From positions 248,001 to 312,000 of the forward strand of contig NZ_QUNO01000011.1 of assembly GCF_003387475.1 (NCBI RefSeq): a stretch of 64,000 nt of DNA. Reading direction: 5' to 3'. The translations under genes and the position numbers were made by a program. The stretch comes from Kutzneria buriramensis (lineage in GTDB: Bacteria; Actinomycetota; Actinomycetes; Mycobacteriales; Pseudonocardiaceae). Shown here piece by piece: positions 1 to 9,931 of the stretch (position 1 is the stretch's first letter; each line of letters opens with the position of its first letter). The notes under the pieces are model-generated. The model did no database searches and was not told the DNA's origin. It was given only the letters and a program-made list of their open reading frames with translations.

Positions 1-1
1 C

Positions 2-269
2 GGCGAGTCCGAACAGGACGCCGTGGTGCGGGAATGCCGTGAGGAGCTCGGGGTGGAGGTGCTCGCGGGCGAGGCAGTCGGCGTGGACGTGCCGTTGCGG
101 GGGGGGGATGGTGCTGCGGCTCTACACGGCGTCCCTGGTGGGGGCCGGGGAGCCGGTGGCTGTGGAGCACAGTGCCGTGAAGTGGGTGGGGGCCGACGAG
201 TTGGAGTCGGTGGAGTGGCTGGACGCGGACCTGGCGTTCCTGCCGGCGCTCCGGGCGCTGCTCGGCTGA
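2..269 (+). CDS. NUDIX hydrolase, 3' part, apparent frameshift
   Basis: The gene enters from the left edge, so its N-terminus is missing. The first 35 or so codons (reading from base 2) carry most of a NUDIX box: GESEQDAVV followed by RECREELGV fits the GX5EX7REUXEEXGU pattern that binds metal and the diphosphate substrate. The rest of the domain (MVLRLYTASLVGAGEPVAVE and on to a stop at 267-269) continues in the next frame. The two frames meet at a run of nine G at 99-107. With eight G the protein would read through without a break. Family knowledge suggests hydrolysis of a nucleoside diphosphate derivative, perhaps as an 8-oxo-dGTP or CTP sanitiser, but substrate cannot be read from the sequence. 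The break may be a sequencing error in the homopolymer or a real inactivating slip. Confidence 0.75.
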   Translation, partial: ASPNRTPWCGNAVRSSGWRCSRARQSAWTCRCGGGMVLRLYTASLVGAGEPVAVEHSAVKWVGADELESVEWLDADLAFLPALRALLG

Positions 270-274
270 GCGGC

Positions 275-337
275 TTTTGCCACATGCGCTTCCTACTTGG
301 CGCTGAGTGCCGAGTGAGAAGCGCATGTGACGAAAAA
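275..337. repeat. Family A palindrome, copy 1
   Basis: Inverted repeat with arms CACATGCGCTTC (281-292) and GAAGCGCATGTG (318-329), preceded by TTTT and followed by AAAAA. It lies between the NUDIX gene (plus) and the 33-residue gene (minus), which point towards each other. This is the most decayed of four copies in the window. The stretch 343-479 beyond it holds no gene I can support. Confidence 0.85.
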
Positions 338-479
338 CGTCAGCGTGGAGACGATTCGGATGTGAAGCCTGTCACTAGGGAAATGCCGGTTTCCCGGGTC
401 GGCAGCGACCCGCACCACACGCCGCCGTCACCGAACCGCCGCCTCCGCGCCACCGGAACATGGCCGCCTGCAACCCCGG

Positions 480-581
480 TCACGCCGCCTTCTTCTTGGC
501 CTTGAGCAGGGCGACCACCGGGCAGCGCTTGCATCGCGGCGTGGACCGGCAGCACTTCTTCTTCACCTTGACCTTGCCCAC
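480..581 (-). CDS. 33-residue basic Cys-rich mini-protein
   Basis: Translation from the GTG at 581 gives 33 residues with a core KVKKKCCRSTPRCKRCPVV and a Lys-rich tail. A GGGAGAG ribosome-binding site lies about six bases upstream. The four cysteines (CC-x5-C-x2-C) in a strongly basic setting could bind a metal or nucleic acid. I recall similar tiny proteins encoded close to typA in other actinobacteria, which supports a real gene, but no function is known to me. It is divergent from typA and shares a 155-bp intergenic region with it that contains an iron-box-like dyad. An upstream ATG in the same frame would add 46 residues of low-complexity sequence without a ribosome-binding site and is less likely. 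Confidence 0.65.
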   Translation of the reverse strand: MGKVKVKKKCCRSTPRCKRCPVVALLKAKKKAA

Positions 582-613
582 CCGGCGCTCTCCCGCCCTC
601 GACTCAGCCCACC

Positions 614-632
614 ATAGGTGAGCCTTGCCTAA
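614..632. promoter_or_regulatory. Possible IdeR/DtxR iron box
   Basis: The 19-mer ATAGGTGAGCCTTGCCTAA matches the published IdeR/DmdR consensus TTAGGTTAGGCTAACCTAA at 14 of 19 positions by my count. It lies 33 bp upstream of the minus-strand mini-gene start and 105 bp upstream of typA, where a repressor could affect either. Only the sequence match supports it. Confidence 0.4.
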
Positions 633-736
633 GTCGGTACCCAAGGGGAGGAAAAGGTACGATGGACAGGGACACACGCGGGCCTGAGCAGGCCGCCGGT
701 GCCCTCCTCCCACCAGCAACGCTCTAGGAGTTCCGC

Positions 737-2638
<1,902 letters not shown>

Positions 2639-2768
2639 CGAGGCCCAAGTCGCGAGGCCGCGCCGGTGCTTCGCCCGGTTGCGGCAAGGGCGAGGCACCG
2701 CTCACGAGCGGCCTCGCCCCGCGCGGCACGAACACAGCAACCTCCCCGACCCCGCACGCGTCTGTTCA

Positions 2769-2817
2769 CCCGTGTGGTCCATAGTTGACGGCGGAAGCCG
2801 GCCGTGGACCACACGGG
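2769..2817 (+). terminator. 13-bp perfect stem between typA and lpqW-like gene
   Basis: Arms CCCGTGTGGTCCA (2769-2781) and TGGACCACACGGG (2805-2817) are perfectly complementary around a 23-base loop. There is no T-run after the stem. It lies 130 bp after typA and 38 bp before the next start codon, so it could be the typA terminator, a leader structure of the lipoprotein gene, or an operator. Confidence 0.5.
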
Positions 2818-2854
2818 GCTTCGCCCCTGTCACCCAGCAGTCGGAGGCGGATAC

Positions 2855-4603
2855 GTGCGCGGCAGGCCAGCGCTGCTCGCTCTGGGCGCGGCGGTCTGCG
2901 CCCTGCTGACGGCCTGCACCGACTCGCCGCCGCCCCCGCTCGTCAACGCGCCGTCGACCTCGGTCACGCCCACGCATCCCGCCGACCCCACGCAGCTGGT
3001 GGTCGGCGTGGACAGCGTGAAGGGCGGGTTCAACCCGCATCTGCTGGCCAACCAGACGACGGTCACCCGGGCGCTGGGGGAACTCGTGCTTCCCTCGGTT
3101 TTCCACACCGGGCCCGACGGCAGCCCGCGCCTGGACACCACGCTGATGGCGTCGGCCGAGGTCACCAAGGCCGACCCTTACACGGTCACGTACACCATCC
3201 AGCCGCAGGCGGCCTGGGGCGACGGCGCGCCGATCGCCGCCGAGGACCTCGCCTACCTGTGGCAGAACATGCGGTCCCAGCCGGGCGTGGTCGACCCCGC
3301 CGGCTACCGCCTCATCACGGGCGTGTCGGCGCGGGACGGCGGCCGCGTCGCGGACGTCACCTTCAGCCAGCCCTATCCGGGTTGGCGGACGCTGTTCAAC
3401 GACCTGTTGCCGGCGCACGTGCTCAAGGACGCCCCCGGCGGCTGGGCCGGCGCGCTGAGCGAGGCGTTCCCCGCGGCCGGCGGGCCGTTCTCGATCCGCA
3501 GCATCGACCCGGAGCGCGGCGAGATCGTGTTGCAGCGCAACGACCGCTACTGGGGCCCGTCGACCAAGTTGCAGCAGATCATCCTGCGCCAGGCCGCGCC
3601 GGCCGACGTCTACAACGCGCTCAAGGCGGGCGACGACCAGCTCGCCGTGATCAACCCGAGCGACAGCACGATGCGCGCGCTCAACGAACTGGGCAAGACG
3701 GTCGCACTGACCACCGTGCCCAATCCGGTCGTCGTGCAGATACTGCTGCGCCAGACCAGTTCCAAGCTGTCCGATCCGACGCTGCGCGCCGCCGTTTTCG
3801 ACTCGATCGACCGGGACGCCCTGATCGCACTGGGCACGAACGGCGGACCGTCGGTCTCGATGCACGCCGACTCGCTGGTGATGGCCCCGTCGCAGCCGGG
3901 CTACAAGCCGTCCATCCCGGCCGGCGTGGGCACGCCGCACCCCGACACGGTGAATCAACTTCTCACCCAGGCGGGTTATACGAAGACCAATGGCACCTGG
4001 GTGCGTGACGGCGTCCCGCTCAATCTGGTCATCGGCGCGCCGAACGACCGCGAGCCCTACGCCCAGCTGGCCGGGGTGTTGCAGCAACAGCTGGTGGCGG
4101 CCGGTTTCGGCGCCACCATCATGAACACCTCCGGCGACCAGCTGTTCGGCCAGGTGCTGCCCACCACCACGACCACCACGCCGCCGACGACCACCAGCGC
4201 CTCCCAGGCCACCGACCAGACGGGTGACGCCGCGAGCACGGTGGACATCGCGGTCGTGCCGCAGGCGGTGGGTGGCGATCCGGCGAGCGTGCTGGCCGCC
4301 TCGTTCGGCTGCCGGGGCGCCCTGCCGGACGGCACGACCGCGCTGCCGGCGGCCAATCCGGCCGGGTTCTGCGACCACGGCCTCCAGCCGACCGTCGACA
4401 CCGCGCTGAGCGGCGGCATGCCGCTGGACACCGCGCTGGCCACGGTCGAGCCGTCGTTGTGGCAACAACATGTGGCGATGCCGTTGTTCCAACTCTCCGA
4501 TGTCCTCGCAACCGGTTCCGACATCACTGGTGTGAACGGCGGACCACCCTTGGTCGGACCCTTTGCCGGCGCGCCAACGTGGCGGCGTTCTGTTCGTCGG
4601 TGA
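2855..4603 (+). CDS. LpqW-like substrate-binding lipoprotein
   Basis: 582 residues from the GTG at 2855, which has GGAGGCGG upstream. The N-terminus is a lipoprotein signal ending in a lipobox LTAC, so the mature protein should be anchored outside the membrane at Cys22. The rest belongs to the SBP_bac_5 (OppA/DppA) fold, but no permease or ATPase genes are attached. In Mycobacterium the corresponding gene after typA is lpqW, whose product is a non-transport scaffold that regulates mannosylated glycolipid synthesis. The position and stand-alone state suggest the same ancestry here. A Thr/Pro-rich low-complexity insert lies near residues 430-450. This lineage lacks mycobacterial lipoarabinomannan in its usual form, so the role is uncertain. 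Confidence 0.8.
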   Translation: MRGRPALLALGAAVCALLTACTDSPPPPLVNAPSTSVTPTHPADPTQLVVGVDSVKGGFNPHLLANQTTVTRALGELVLPSVFHTGPDGSPRLDTTLMASAEVTKADPYTVTYTIQPQAAWGDGAPIAAEDLAYLWQNMRSQPGVVDPAGYRLITGVSARDGGRVADVTFSQPYPGWRTLFNDLLPAHVLKDAPGGWAGALSEAFPAAGGPFSIRSIDPERGEIVLQRNDRYWGPSTKLQQIILRQAAPADVYNALKAGDDQLAVINPSDSTMRALNELGKTVALTTVPNPVVVQILLRQTSSKLSDPTLRAAVFDSIDRDALIALGTNGGPSVSMHADSLVMAPSQPGYKPSIPAGVGTPHPDTVNQLLTQAGYTKTNGTWVRDGVPLNLVIGAPNDREPYAQLAGVLQQQLVAAGFGATIMNTSGDQLFGQVLPTTTTTTPPTTTSASQATDQTGDAASTVDIAVVPQAVGGDPASVLAASFGCRGALPDGTTALPAANPAGFCDHGLQPTVDTALSGGMPLDTALATVEPSLWQQHVAMPLFQLSDVLATGSDITGVNGGPPLVGPFAGAPTWRRSVRR

Positions 4604-4732
4604 CCCGTTCGTGTTGTTAATTGCTGTTAATTCGGACTCTTCACACGACGCGGCGATTTCAACTCTTGACAGATTTTTCCCCCGTTCGGGTAGCGAACGA
4701 TCCCGCCCGGTAACGAGTCAATCGCTACGCGC

Positions 4733-4778
4733 TGTCACCGTGTCACCCTTTGGTCACGATCGCCGTGTCACCAGTGAC
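4733..4778. promoter_or_regulatory. Cluster of GTCAC half-sites
   Basis: Four direct copies of GTCAC start at 4733, 4742, 4753 and 4767, and one inverted copy (GTGAC) is at 4774, forming GTCACCAGTGAC at the right end. They lie just upstream of the predicted promoter of the peptide importer operon. A regulator with a GTCAC half-site is a plausible reading. The rest of the gap 4604-4732 is unusually AT-rich (around 4615-4685) and has a possible second promoter, TTGACA at 4666-4671 with TAGCGA at 4691-4696. Confidence 0.4.
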
Positions 4779-4805
4779 CGACGGGTATTCCCGTTCTTAC
4801 GGTGC

Positions 4806-4833
4806 CTGACACAGCGCGCAGGTCGAGTAGCTT
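4806..4833 (+). promoter_or_regulatory. Sigma-A-like promoter of the peptide importer operon
   Basis: CTGACA (4806-4811), a 16-base spacer and TAGCTT (4828-4833) fit a vegetative actinobacterial promoter. Transcription would begin near 4840, leaving a leader of about 70 bases before the lipoprotein gene. Confidence 0.5.
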
Positions 4834-4910
4834 GTGGCGCGCTATGGTCCCCGGGTGCGCGCGTCGACTGATCAGGTCGCGGCCGCCCTGTGCTAGGAGG
4901 GCACGTGTCA

Positions 4911-6713
4911 ATGAGGAGATCCAAGGCGATCCCCGCGATCGCGGTGATGGCTGGCGCCGCTCTCATGCTGACCGCATGTGGCGGCTCCGGTGGGGGCGAT
5001 CAGGGCAGCGGATCGACATCCGGCGGCGCCACCAGTGGTGCCATTGCCAAGGGTGAATCCGGCGACACGTACACCGCGCCGAAGGTCAACGACATGGGCG
5101 CCGTGGTTGTTTCCACGGACAAGCCCTTTGTCGCTTACAACAACGCCACCGCCGACTCGGTTCAGTCCTACAACAGCTACGCCCTGATCCAGGTCCTGGC
5201 CCGTCCATTCATCCTGGACGGCAACAACAAGGTCCTGTTGAACAAGGACGTCATGGACTCGGTCGACGTCACGTCGACCAGCCCGAACCAGGTGGTGACC
5301 TGGAAGATCAAGAAGGGCGTCGAGTGGTCGGACGGCGCCCCGTGGAACTGCAAGGACTTCTACCTGGCGTGGCTCTCCGAGAGCGGCCAGGACGTGAAGC
5401 CGGACAAGACCACCTACTTCAACCCGGGCAGCACCACCGGCTACAGCCAGATCAGCTCGGCGAAGTGCCAGGACGACCAGACCCTGGTGACGACGTTCTC
5501 CACGCCGTTCGGTGACTACAAGAGCCTGTTCGGCATCTCCGACGAGATCCTGCCGGCGCACATCCTGGAGAAGCAGACCGGCATCTCGGACATCACCCAG
5601 GTGACGCCGCAGAGCCCGGCCGACGTGCTGACCAAGGTGTCCACCTTCTGGAACACCGGCTGGAAGGGCTTCAAGGCCGACCTGGCGCCGGCCTCCGGCC
5701 CGTACAAGATCAGCAACTGGACCCAGGGCCAGTCCATCACGCTTGTCCGCAACGACAAGTGGAAGGGCAACCCCGGCGGCCCGTCGCAGATCACCCTGAA
5801 GGCGCTGCCCGACTCCAACGCCCAGGTGCAGGCGCTGCAGAACGGCGAGGAGCAGGTGCTGTCCTCGGCCCAGCCCGACCCGAACGCGGCGAGCTCGCTG
5901 CAGAGCCTCGGCTCGTCCGGCATCACCTACGGCGCGAACGCGGGTCTGAACTTCGAGCACCTCGACCTGAACTTCAAGCGTCCGCTGTTCCAGGACGAGG
6001 CGGTCCGCAAGGCGTTCGGCCAGTGCATCAACCGCAACGAGCTGGTGGACAAGCTGATCAAGCAGGTCCAGCCGGACGCCAAGCCGTTCAACAGCGTGAT
6101 CTTCTTCCCGGGTCAGCCCGGCTACACCGACAACTACTCGGACAAGCTGATCGCCAACCCGTCCACCGCCAAGCAGACGCTGACGGCCGACGGCTGGGCC
6201 CCGGGTCCGGACGGCATCATGGCCAAGGGCGGCCAGAAGCTGTCGTTCAAGATCAGCCACACCGACATCCCGCGCCGCAAGCAGACCGTCGCGCTGCTGC
6301 AGAGCGAGTGCAAGGCGGCCGGCATCGACATCCAGGACGACACCGACCCGCACTTCCTGGACAAGCGCGTGAGTGACGGCGACTACGACGTGGCGCTGTT
6401 CGCCTGGTCGGTCGCGCCGTTCCACTCGGCCGGCATCACCACATACCAGACCGGTGGCAACCAGAACTACCAGGGCATCAGCGTCCCGGCCGCGGACGAC
6501 GCCTTCAAGAAGGCGCTCGCCCAGACCGACGCCAGCGCCGCCAACGGCGACTACCAGGCCGCGGACAAGGCGATCGCCGAGTCGTACGGCACGTTCCCGC
6601 TGTTCCAGCCCCCGAACATGTGGGCCTACACCAGCGGCATCGACAAGGCGTACTTCCAGTCGTACTACGGCGCCCTGTGGGACGCCAACGAGTGGCAGAA
6701 GCCGAACAGCTGA
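4911..6713 (+). CDS. ABC importer peptide-binding lipoprotein (OppA/DppA family)
   Basis: 600 residues with a lipoprotein signal ending in LMLTAC and a Gly/Ser-rich linker. It should be the extracellular oligopeptide- or dipeptide-capturing subunit of the importer encoded by the next four genes. The mature part has SBP_bac_5 features, such as the VEWSDGAPWNCKDF region and repeated Trp/Tyr residues lining the ligand pocket. AGGAGG at 4895-4900 can serve either the GTG at 4905 or the ATG at 4911. I chose the ATG because it starts a compact signal peptide. A 170-bp gap separates it from the permease genes. Ligand specificity cannot be read. Confidence 0.9.
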   Translation: MRRSKAIPAIAVMAGAALMLTACGGSGGGDQGSGSTSGGATSGAIAKGESGDTYTAPKVNDMGAVVVSTDKPFVAYNNATADSVQSYNSYALIQVLARPFILDGNNKVLLNKDVMDSVDVTSTSPNQVVTWKIKKGVEWSDGAPWNCKDFYLAWLSESGQDVKPDKTTYFNPGSTTGYSQISSAKCQDDQTLVTTFSTPFGDYKSLFGISDEILPAHILEKQTGISDITQVTPQSPADVLTKVSTFWNTGWKGFKADLAPASGPYKISNWTQGQSITLVRNDKWKGNPGGPSQITLKALPDSNAQVQALQNGEEQVLSSAQPDPNAASSLQSLGSSGITYGANAGLNFEHLDLNFKRPLFQDEAVRKAFGQCINRNELVDKLIKQVQPDAKPFNSVIFFPGQPGYTDNYSDKLIANPSTAKQTLTADGWAPGPDGIMAKGGQKLSFKISHTDIPRRKQTVALLQSECKAAGIDIQDDTDPHFLDKRVSDGDYDVALFAWSVAPFHSAGITTYQTGGNQNYQGISVPAADDAFKKALAQTDASAANGDYQAADKAIAESYGTFPLFQPPNMWAYTSGIDKAYFQSYYGALWDANEWQKPNS

Positions 6714-6883
6714 TCGAGCCGTCCTAACAACAACGGTTGACTGTTCCCCGGCGTCGGTCGCGGTCGCGATCGGCGCCGGGGCGCATCCATGTTCACCACT
6801 GACCCCGTCCCCACCCGTCCAGGCAGACCTCGCTCCAGCCGGCAACCCGACCAGCGCCCGGTGAGGTCGTCGAGGAGCAACCC

Positions 6884-7882
6884 GTGTTCCAGTACCTGAT
6901 TCGACGGTTGCTGATCTCCATACCCATCCTGCTGATCGGCAGCTTCCTCCTCTTCCTGCTCGTGGCGTCGGCCGGTGACCCGCTGGCCGCGCTGAAGAGC
7001 AAGCCCGGCGTCACCGCCGCGCAGATCCACACCCTGTCCGTCCAGCTCGGCCTCGACCACCCGGTCCTGGTCCGCTACTGGAACTGGCTGACCGGCTTCG
7101 TCCGCGGCGACTGGGGGGTCAGTGTCGCGCTCGGCGAGGCCCAGACCCCGGTCATCGACACCATCAGCAGCGCGCTGTGGATCACCATGCGGCTGGTCAT
7201 CGGCGCCGAGCTGATCGCCCTCGTGCTGGGCATCTCGGTCGGCGTGTTCTCCGCCGTGCGGCAGTACTCGATCTTCGACTACATCATGACCAGCGTCGCG
7301 TTCGTGATGTTCTCGATGCCGATCGCCTGCGTCGCCGTCGTGATCAAGGGCTACGGCATCCAGTTCAACGACGTGCTGGTGTCGCTGCACCTCAAGCGCT
7401 GGCTGACCACCGCGGGGCCGCCCCCCGGCGGCTTCGGCAACAACCTCGGCCAGGTGATCGTCAACTACACCGGCACGTTCATCCTGCCGACGATCTCGCT
7501 GATGACCATCAGCTTCGCCGCCTACAGCCGGTTCCAGCGCGCCTCGATGCTGGAGACGCTCAACGCGGACTACGTGCGCACCGCCCGGGCCAAGGGCCTG
7601 TCGGCGAGCCGGGTGCTGTTCCGGCACGCGATGCGCAACGCGCTGATCCCGGTCAGCACCCTGTTCGCGCTCAACATCGGCGCCATCATCGGTGGCGCGA
7701 TCATCACCGAGCACGTGTTCGGCTGGAACGGCATGGGCACCGTGCTGGTCTCCGCCGTCACCAACTACGACCCGCCGACCCTGATGGGCTGGTTCGCGGT
7801 GACCGCGACGGTTGTCGTCGTGTTCAACCTGCTCTCCGACCTGCTCTACGGCATCTTGGACCCGAGGATTCGCCTTGGCTAA
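6884..7882 (+). CDS. Peptide ABC transporter permease (DppB/OppB family)
   Basis: 332-residue inner-membrane permease. It starts with the typical MFQYLIRRLLISIPILLIGS transmembrane segment and has about six membrane segments. The cytoplasmic coupling loop reads TARAKGLSASRVLFRHAMRN, the EAA motif that docks on the ATPases. The GTG start has GAGGAG upstream. Its end overlaps the next gene by eight bases, indicating one transcript. Confidence 0.93.
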   Translation: MFQYLIRRLLISIPILLIGSFLLFLLVASAGDPLAALKSKPGVTAAQIHTLSVQLGLDHPVLVRYWNWLTGFVRGDWGVSVALGEAQTPVIDTISSALWITMRLVIGAELIALVLGISVGVFSAVRQYSIFDYIMTSVAFVMFSMPIACVAVVIKGYGIQFNDVLVSLHLKRWLTTAGPPPGGFGNNLGQVIVNYTGTFILPTISLMTISFAAYSRFQRASMLETLNADYVRTARAKGLSASRVLFRHAMRNALIPVSTLFALNIGAIIGGAIITEHVFGWNGMGTVLVSAVTNYDPPTLMGWFAVTATVVVVFNLLSDLLYGILDPRIRLG

Positions 7883-8792
7883 CGTGACCCAGTCCACCGC
7901 GGTCGGCACCGCCGCCGCCGTGCGCTCCGAGTTCGACGCCAAGGCGCGTTCCCAGAGCTCGATCATCTTCGGGCGGTTCGTGCGCCACCGTGCGGCCATG
8001 ATCAGCCTCGGCCTGCTGTTGCTGCTCGTGCTCGCCGCGTTCCTGGTGCCGCCGCTGCTGCCGTACAACTACCAGGACACCAGCTCGGGCGGCTTCCTCA
8101 AGCCCGGCGGCGGCCACCTGCTGGGCACCGACCAGCTCGGCCGCGACACCCTGGCCCAGCTGCTGCGCGGCACCCAGTTCTCGCTGGCCATCGCCTTCAC
8201 CGTGGCGATCAGCTCCACCGTCGTCGGCGTGGTCATCGGCGCCGTCGCCGGCTACCTGAAGGGCTTCCTCGACAACGCCCTGATGCGGCTGGTCGACCTG
8301 TTCCTGATCGTGCCGCAGATCGCGCTGGCCGCGATCCTGGTGCACGCCTGGTCCAGCACCTGGTGGGTGGTCTCGATCGTGCTGGCGCTGTTCAACTGGA
8401 TGAGCATCGCCCGCATCACCCGCGGCGAGGCGCTGTCGCTGTCGGCCCGCGAGTTCATCGAGGCCTCCCGCGCCGCCGGCGCCGGCACCTGGCACATCGT
8501 GTTCAAGCACCTGATCCCGAACATGGTCGGGACCATCACGGTGAACGCCACGCTGTCGGTGTCCACCGCCGTGCTGACCGAGGCCGCCCTGTCGTTCATC
8601 GGCCTGGGCGTGCAGCTGCCGGACACCTCGCTCGGCCTGATCGTCAACGACAACTACACCCAGGTGCTGCTGCGGCCCTGGCTGTTCTGGGGTCCGTTCC
8701 TCGCGATCGTGCTGATCTCGATGACCATCAGCTTCATCGGTGACGGACTGCGTGACGCGTTCGACCCGCGGCAGACGAAGGTGCGTGCCTGA
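7875..8792 (+). CDS. Peptide ABC transporter permease (DppC/OppC family)
   Basis: 305 residues, the second permease of the heteromeric channel. It has an N-terminal DppC-type cytoplasmic tail and transmembrane segment, the BPD_transp domain, and an EAA loop EASRAAGAGTWHIVFKHLIP. I chose the TTG at 7875 because CGAGGA lies six bases upstream. A GTG at 7884 (three residues shorter) is the alternative. The stop overlaps the start of the ATPase gene (TGATG). Confidence 0.92.
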   Translation: MANVTQSTAVGTAAAVRSEFDAKARSQSSIIFGRFVRHRAAMISLGLLLLLVLAAFLVPPLLPYNYQDTSSGGFLKPGGGHLLGTDQLGRDTLAQLLRGTQFSLAIAFTVAISSTVVGVVIGAVAGYLKGFLDNALMRLVDLFLIVPQIALAAILVHAWSSTWWVVSIVLALFNWMSIARITRGEALSLSAREFIEASRAAGAGTWHIVFKHLIPNMVGTITVNATLSVSTAVLTEAALSFIGLGVQLPDTSLGLIVNDNYTQVLLRPWLFWGPFLAIVLISMTISFIGDGLRDAFDPRQTKVRA

Positions 8793-9931
8793 TGACCAAC
8801 GGGATCGAGACGAACGAGCCGCTGCTGCGGGTGTCCGACCTGACGGTCGAGTTCCCCACCGAGGACGGGGTCGTGCACGCCGTGCGCGACCTGTCCTTCG
8901 AGCTCAAGCCGGGCGAGGTGCTCGGCGTGGTCGGCGAGTCGGGCTCCGGCAAGTCGGTGTCGTCGATGGCCATTCTGGGGCTGCTGCCCAAGACGGCCCG
9001 GGTGGCGGGCTCCATCGCCTACCGCGGCGAGGAGCTGACCGGCCTGAGCTACAACGAGATGCGCAAGTATCGCGGCAACGCCATCTCGATGATCTTCCAG
9101 GACCCGATGACCTCGCTGAACCCGGTGTTCACGGTGGGCCACCAGCTCGCCGAGGCCTACCTGGAGCACCACAAGGTGTCCAAGAAGGCGGCGTGGGCCA
9201 AGGCCGTGGAGGCCCTGGAGCAGGTCGGCATCCCGCAGCCGGACCGGCGGGCCAAGCAGTTCCCGCACGAGTTCTCCGGCGGCATGCGGCAGCGCGTGGT
9301 GATCGCGATGGCGATCATCAACGACCCGGACGTGATCATCGCGGACGAGCCGACCACCGCTCTGGACGTGACCGTGCAGGCGCAGATCCTGGAGACGCTG
9401 CTACGCATCCGGGACGAGACGAGCGCCGCCATCATCATGATCACCCACGACCTGGGTGTGGTGGCCGGCATGGTGGACAAGGTGCAGGTCATGTACGCCG
9501 GCACCGTCGTCGAGGCCGGCACCGTGGACGAGGTCTTCGACCTGCCGCGGATGCCGTACACGGTGGGCCTGCTCGGCTCCAACCCGGACCCGAGCCTGAT
9601 CGGCGAGCGGCTGACGCCGATCTCCGGCGCGCCGCCCTCGCTGGTCAACCTGCCGTCGGGCTGCGCCTTCTCGCCGCGCTGCCCGCTGGTGGCGCCGGTG
9701 TGCCACGAGTCGGAGCCGGAGCTGTACGAGGCCGGCGGCGCCGTGTCGCACCTGACCCGGTGCCACCGGTGGAACGACCTGGCCGGCTACGAGAACCCGA
9801 AGAAGCTGTTCGCGCACAAGGAGATCGGCGCCGAGGAGCCGCTGGCCGCCCTGCTGATCGACAACCCTGAGGCGGTCGTCGAGGAGCACCTCGCCGACAG
9901 CGGTGACACGGAGAAGGAGGCCGCGTCGTGA
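8792..9931 (+). CDS. Peptide ABC transporter ATPase (DppD/OppD family)
   Basis: 379 residues. Walker [10 protein letters not shown]-loop, signature [14 protein letters not shown], Walker [12 protein letters not shown] and the switch His (MITHDLG) are intact. The C-terminal oligopeptide-transporter extension carries the cysteine motif [14 protein letters not shown], which in relatives binds an iron-sulfur cluster. It energises uptake together with the following ATPase. It overlaps neighbours at both ends (TGATG and GTGA), consistent with translational coupling. The C-terminal tail after the Cys motif is longer than usual and acidic. Confidence 0.95.
   Translation: MTNGIETNEPLLRVSDLTVEFPTEDGVVHAVRDLSFELKPGEVLGVVGESGSGKSVSSMAILGLLPKTARVAGSIAYRGEELTGLSYNEMRKYRGNAISMIFQDPMTSLNPVFTVGHQLAEAYLEHHKVSKKAAWAKAVEALEQVGIPQPDRRAKQFPHEFSGGMRQRVVIAMAIINDPDVIIADEPTTALDVTVQAQILETLLRIRDETSAAIIMITHDLGVVAGMVDKVQVMYAGTVVEAGTVDEVFDLPRMPYTVGLLGSNPDPSLIGERLTPISGAPPSLVNLPSGCAFSPRCPLVAPVCHESEPELYEAGGAVSHLTRCHRWNDLAGYENPKKLFAHKEIGAEEPLAALLIDNPEAVVEEHLADSGDTEKEAAS

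Noticed and set aside
4666-4696. Second promoter TTGACA-N19-TAGCGA upstream of the importer
   Set aside because: Spacing is long and the better CTGACA-N16-TAGCTT lies closer to the gene; kept only as a possibility.
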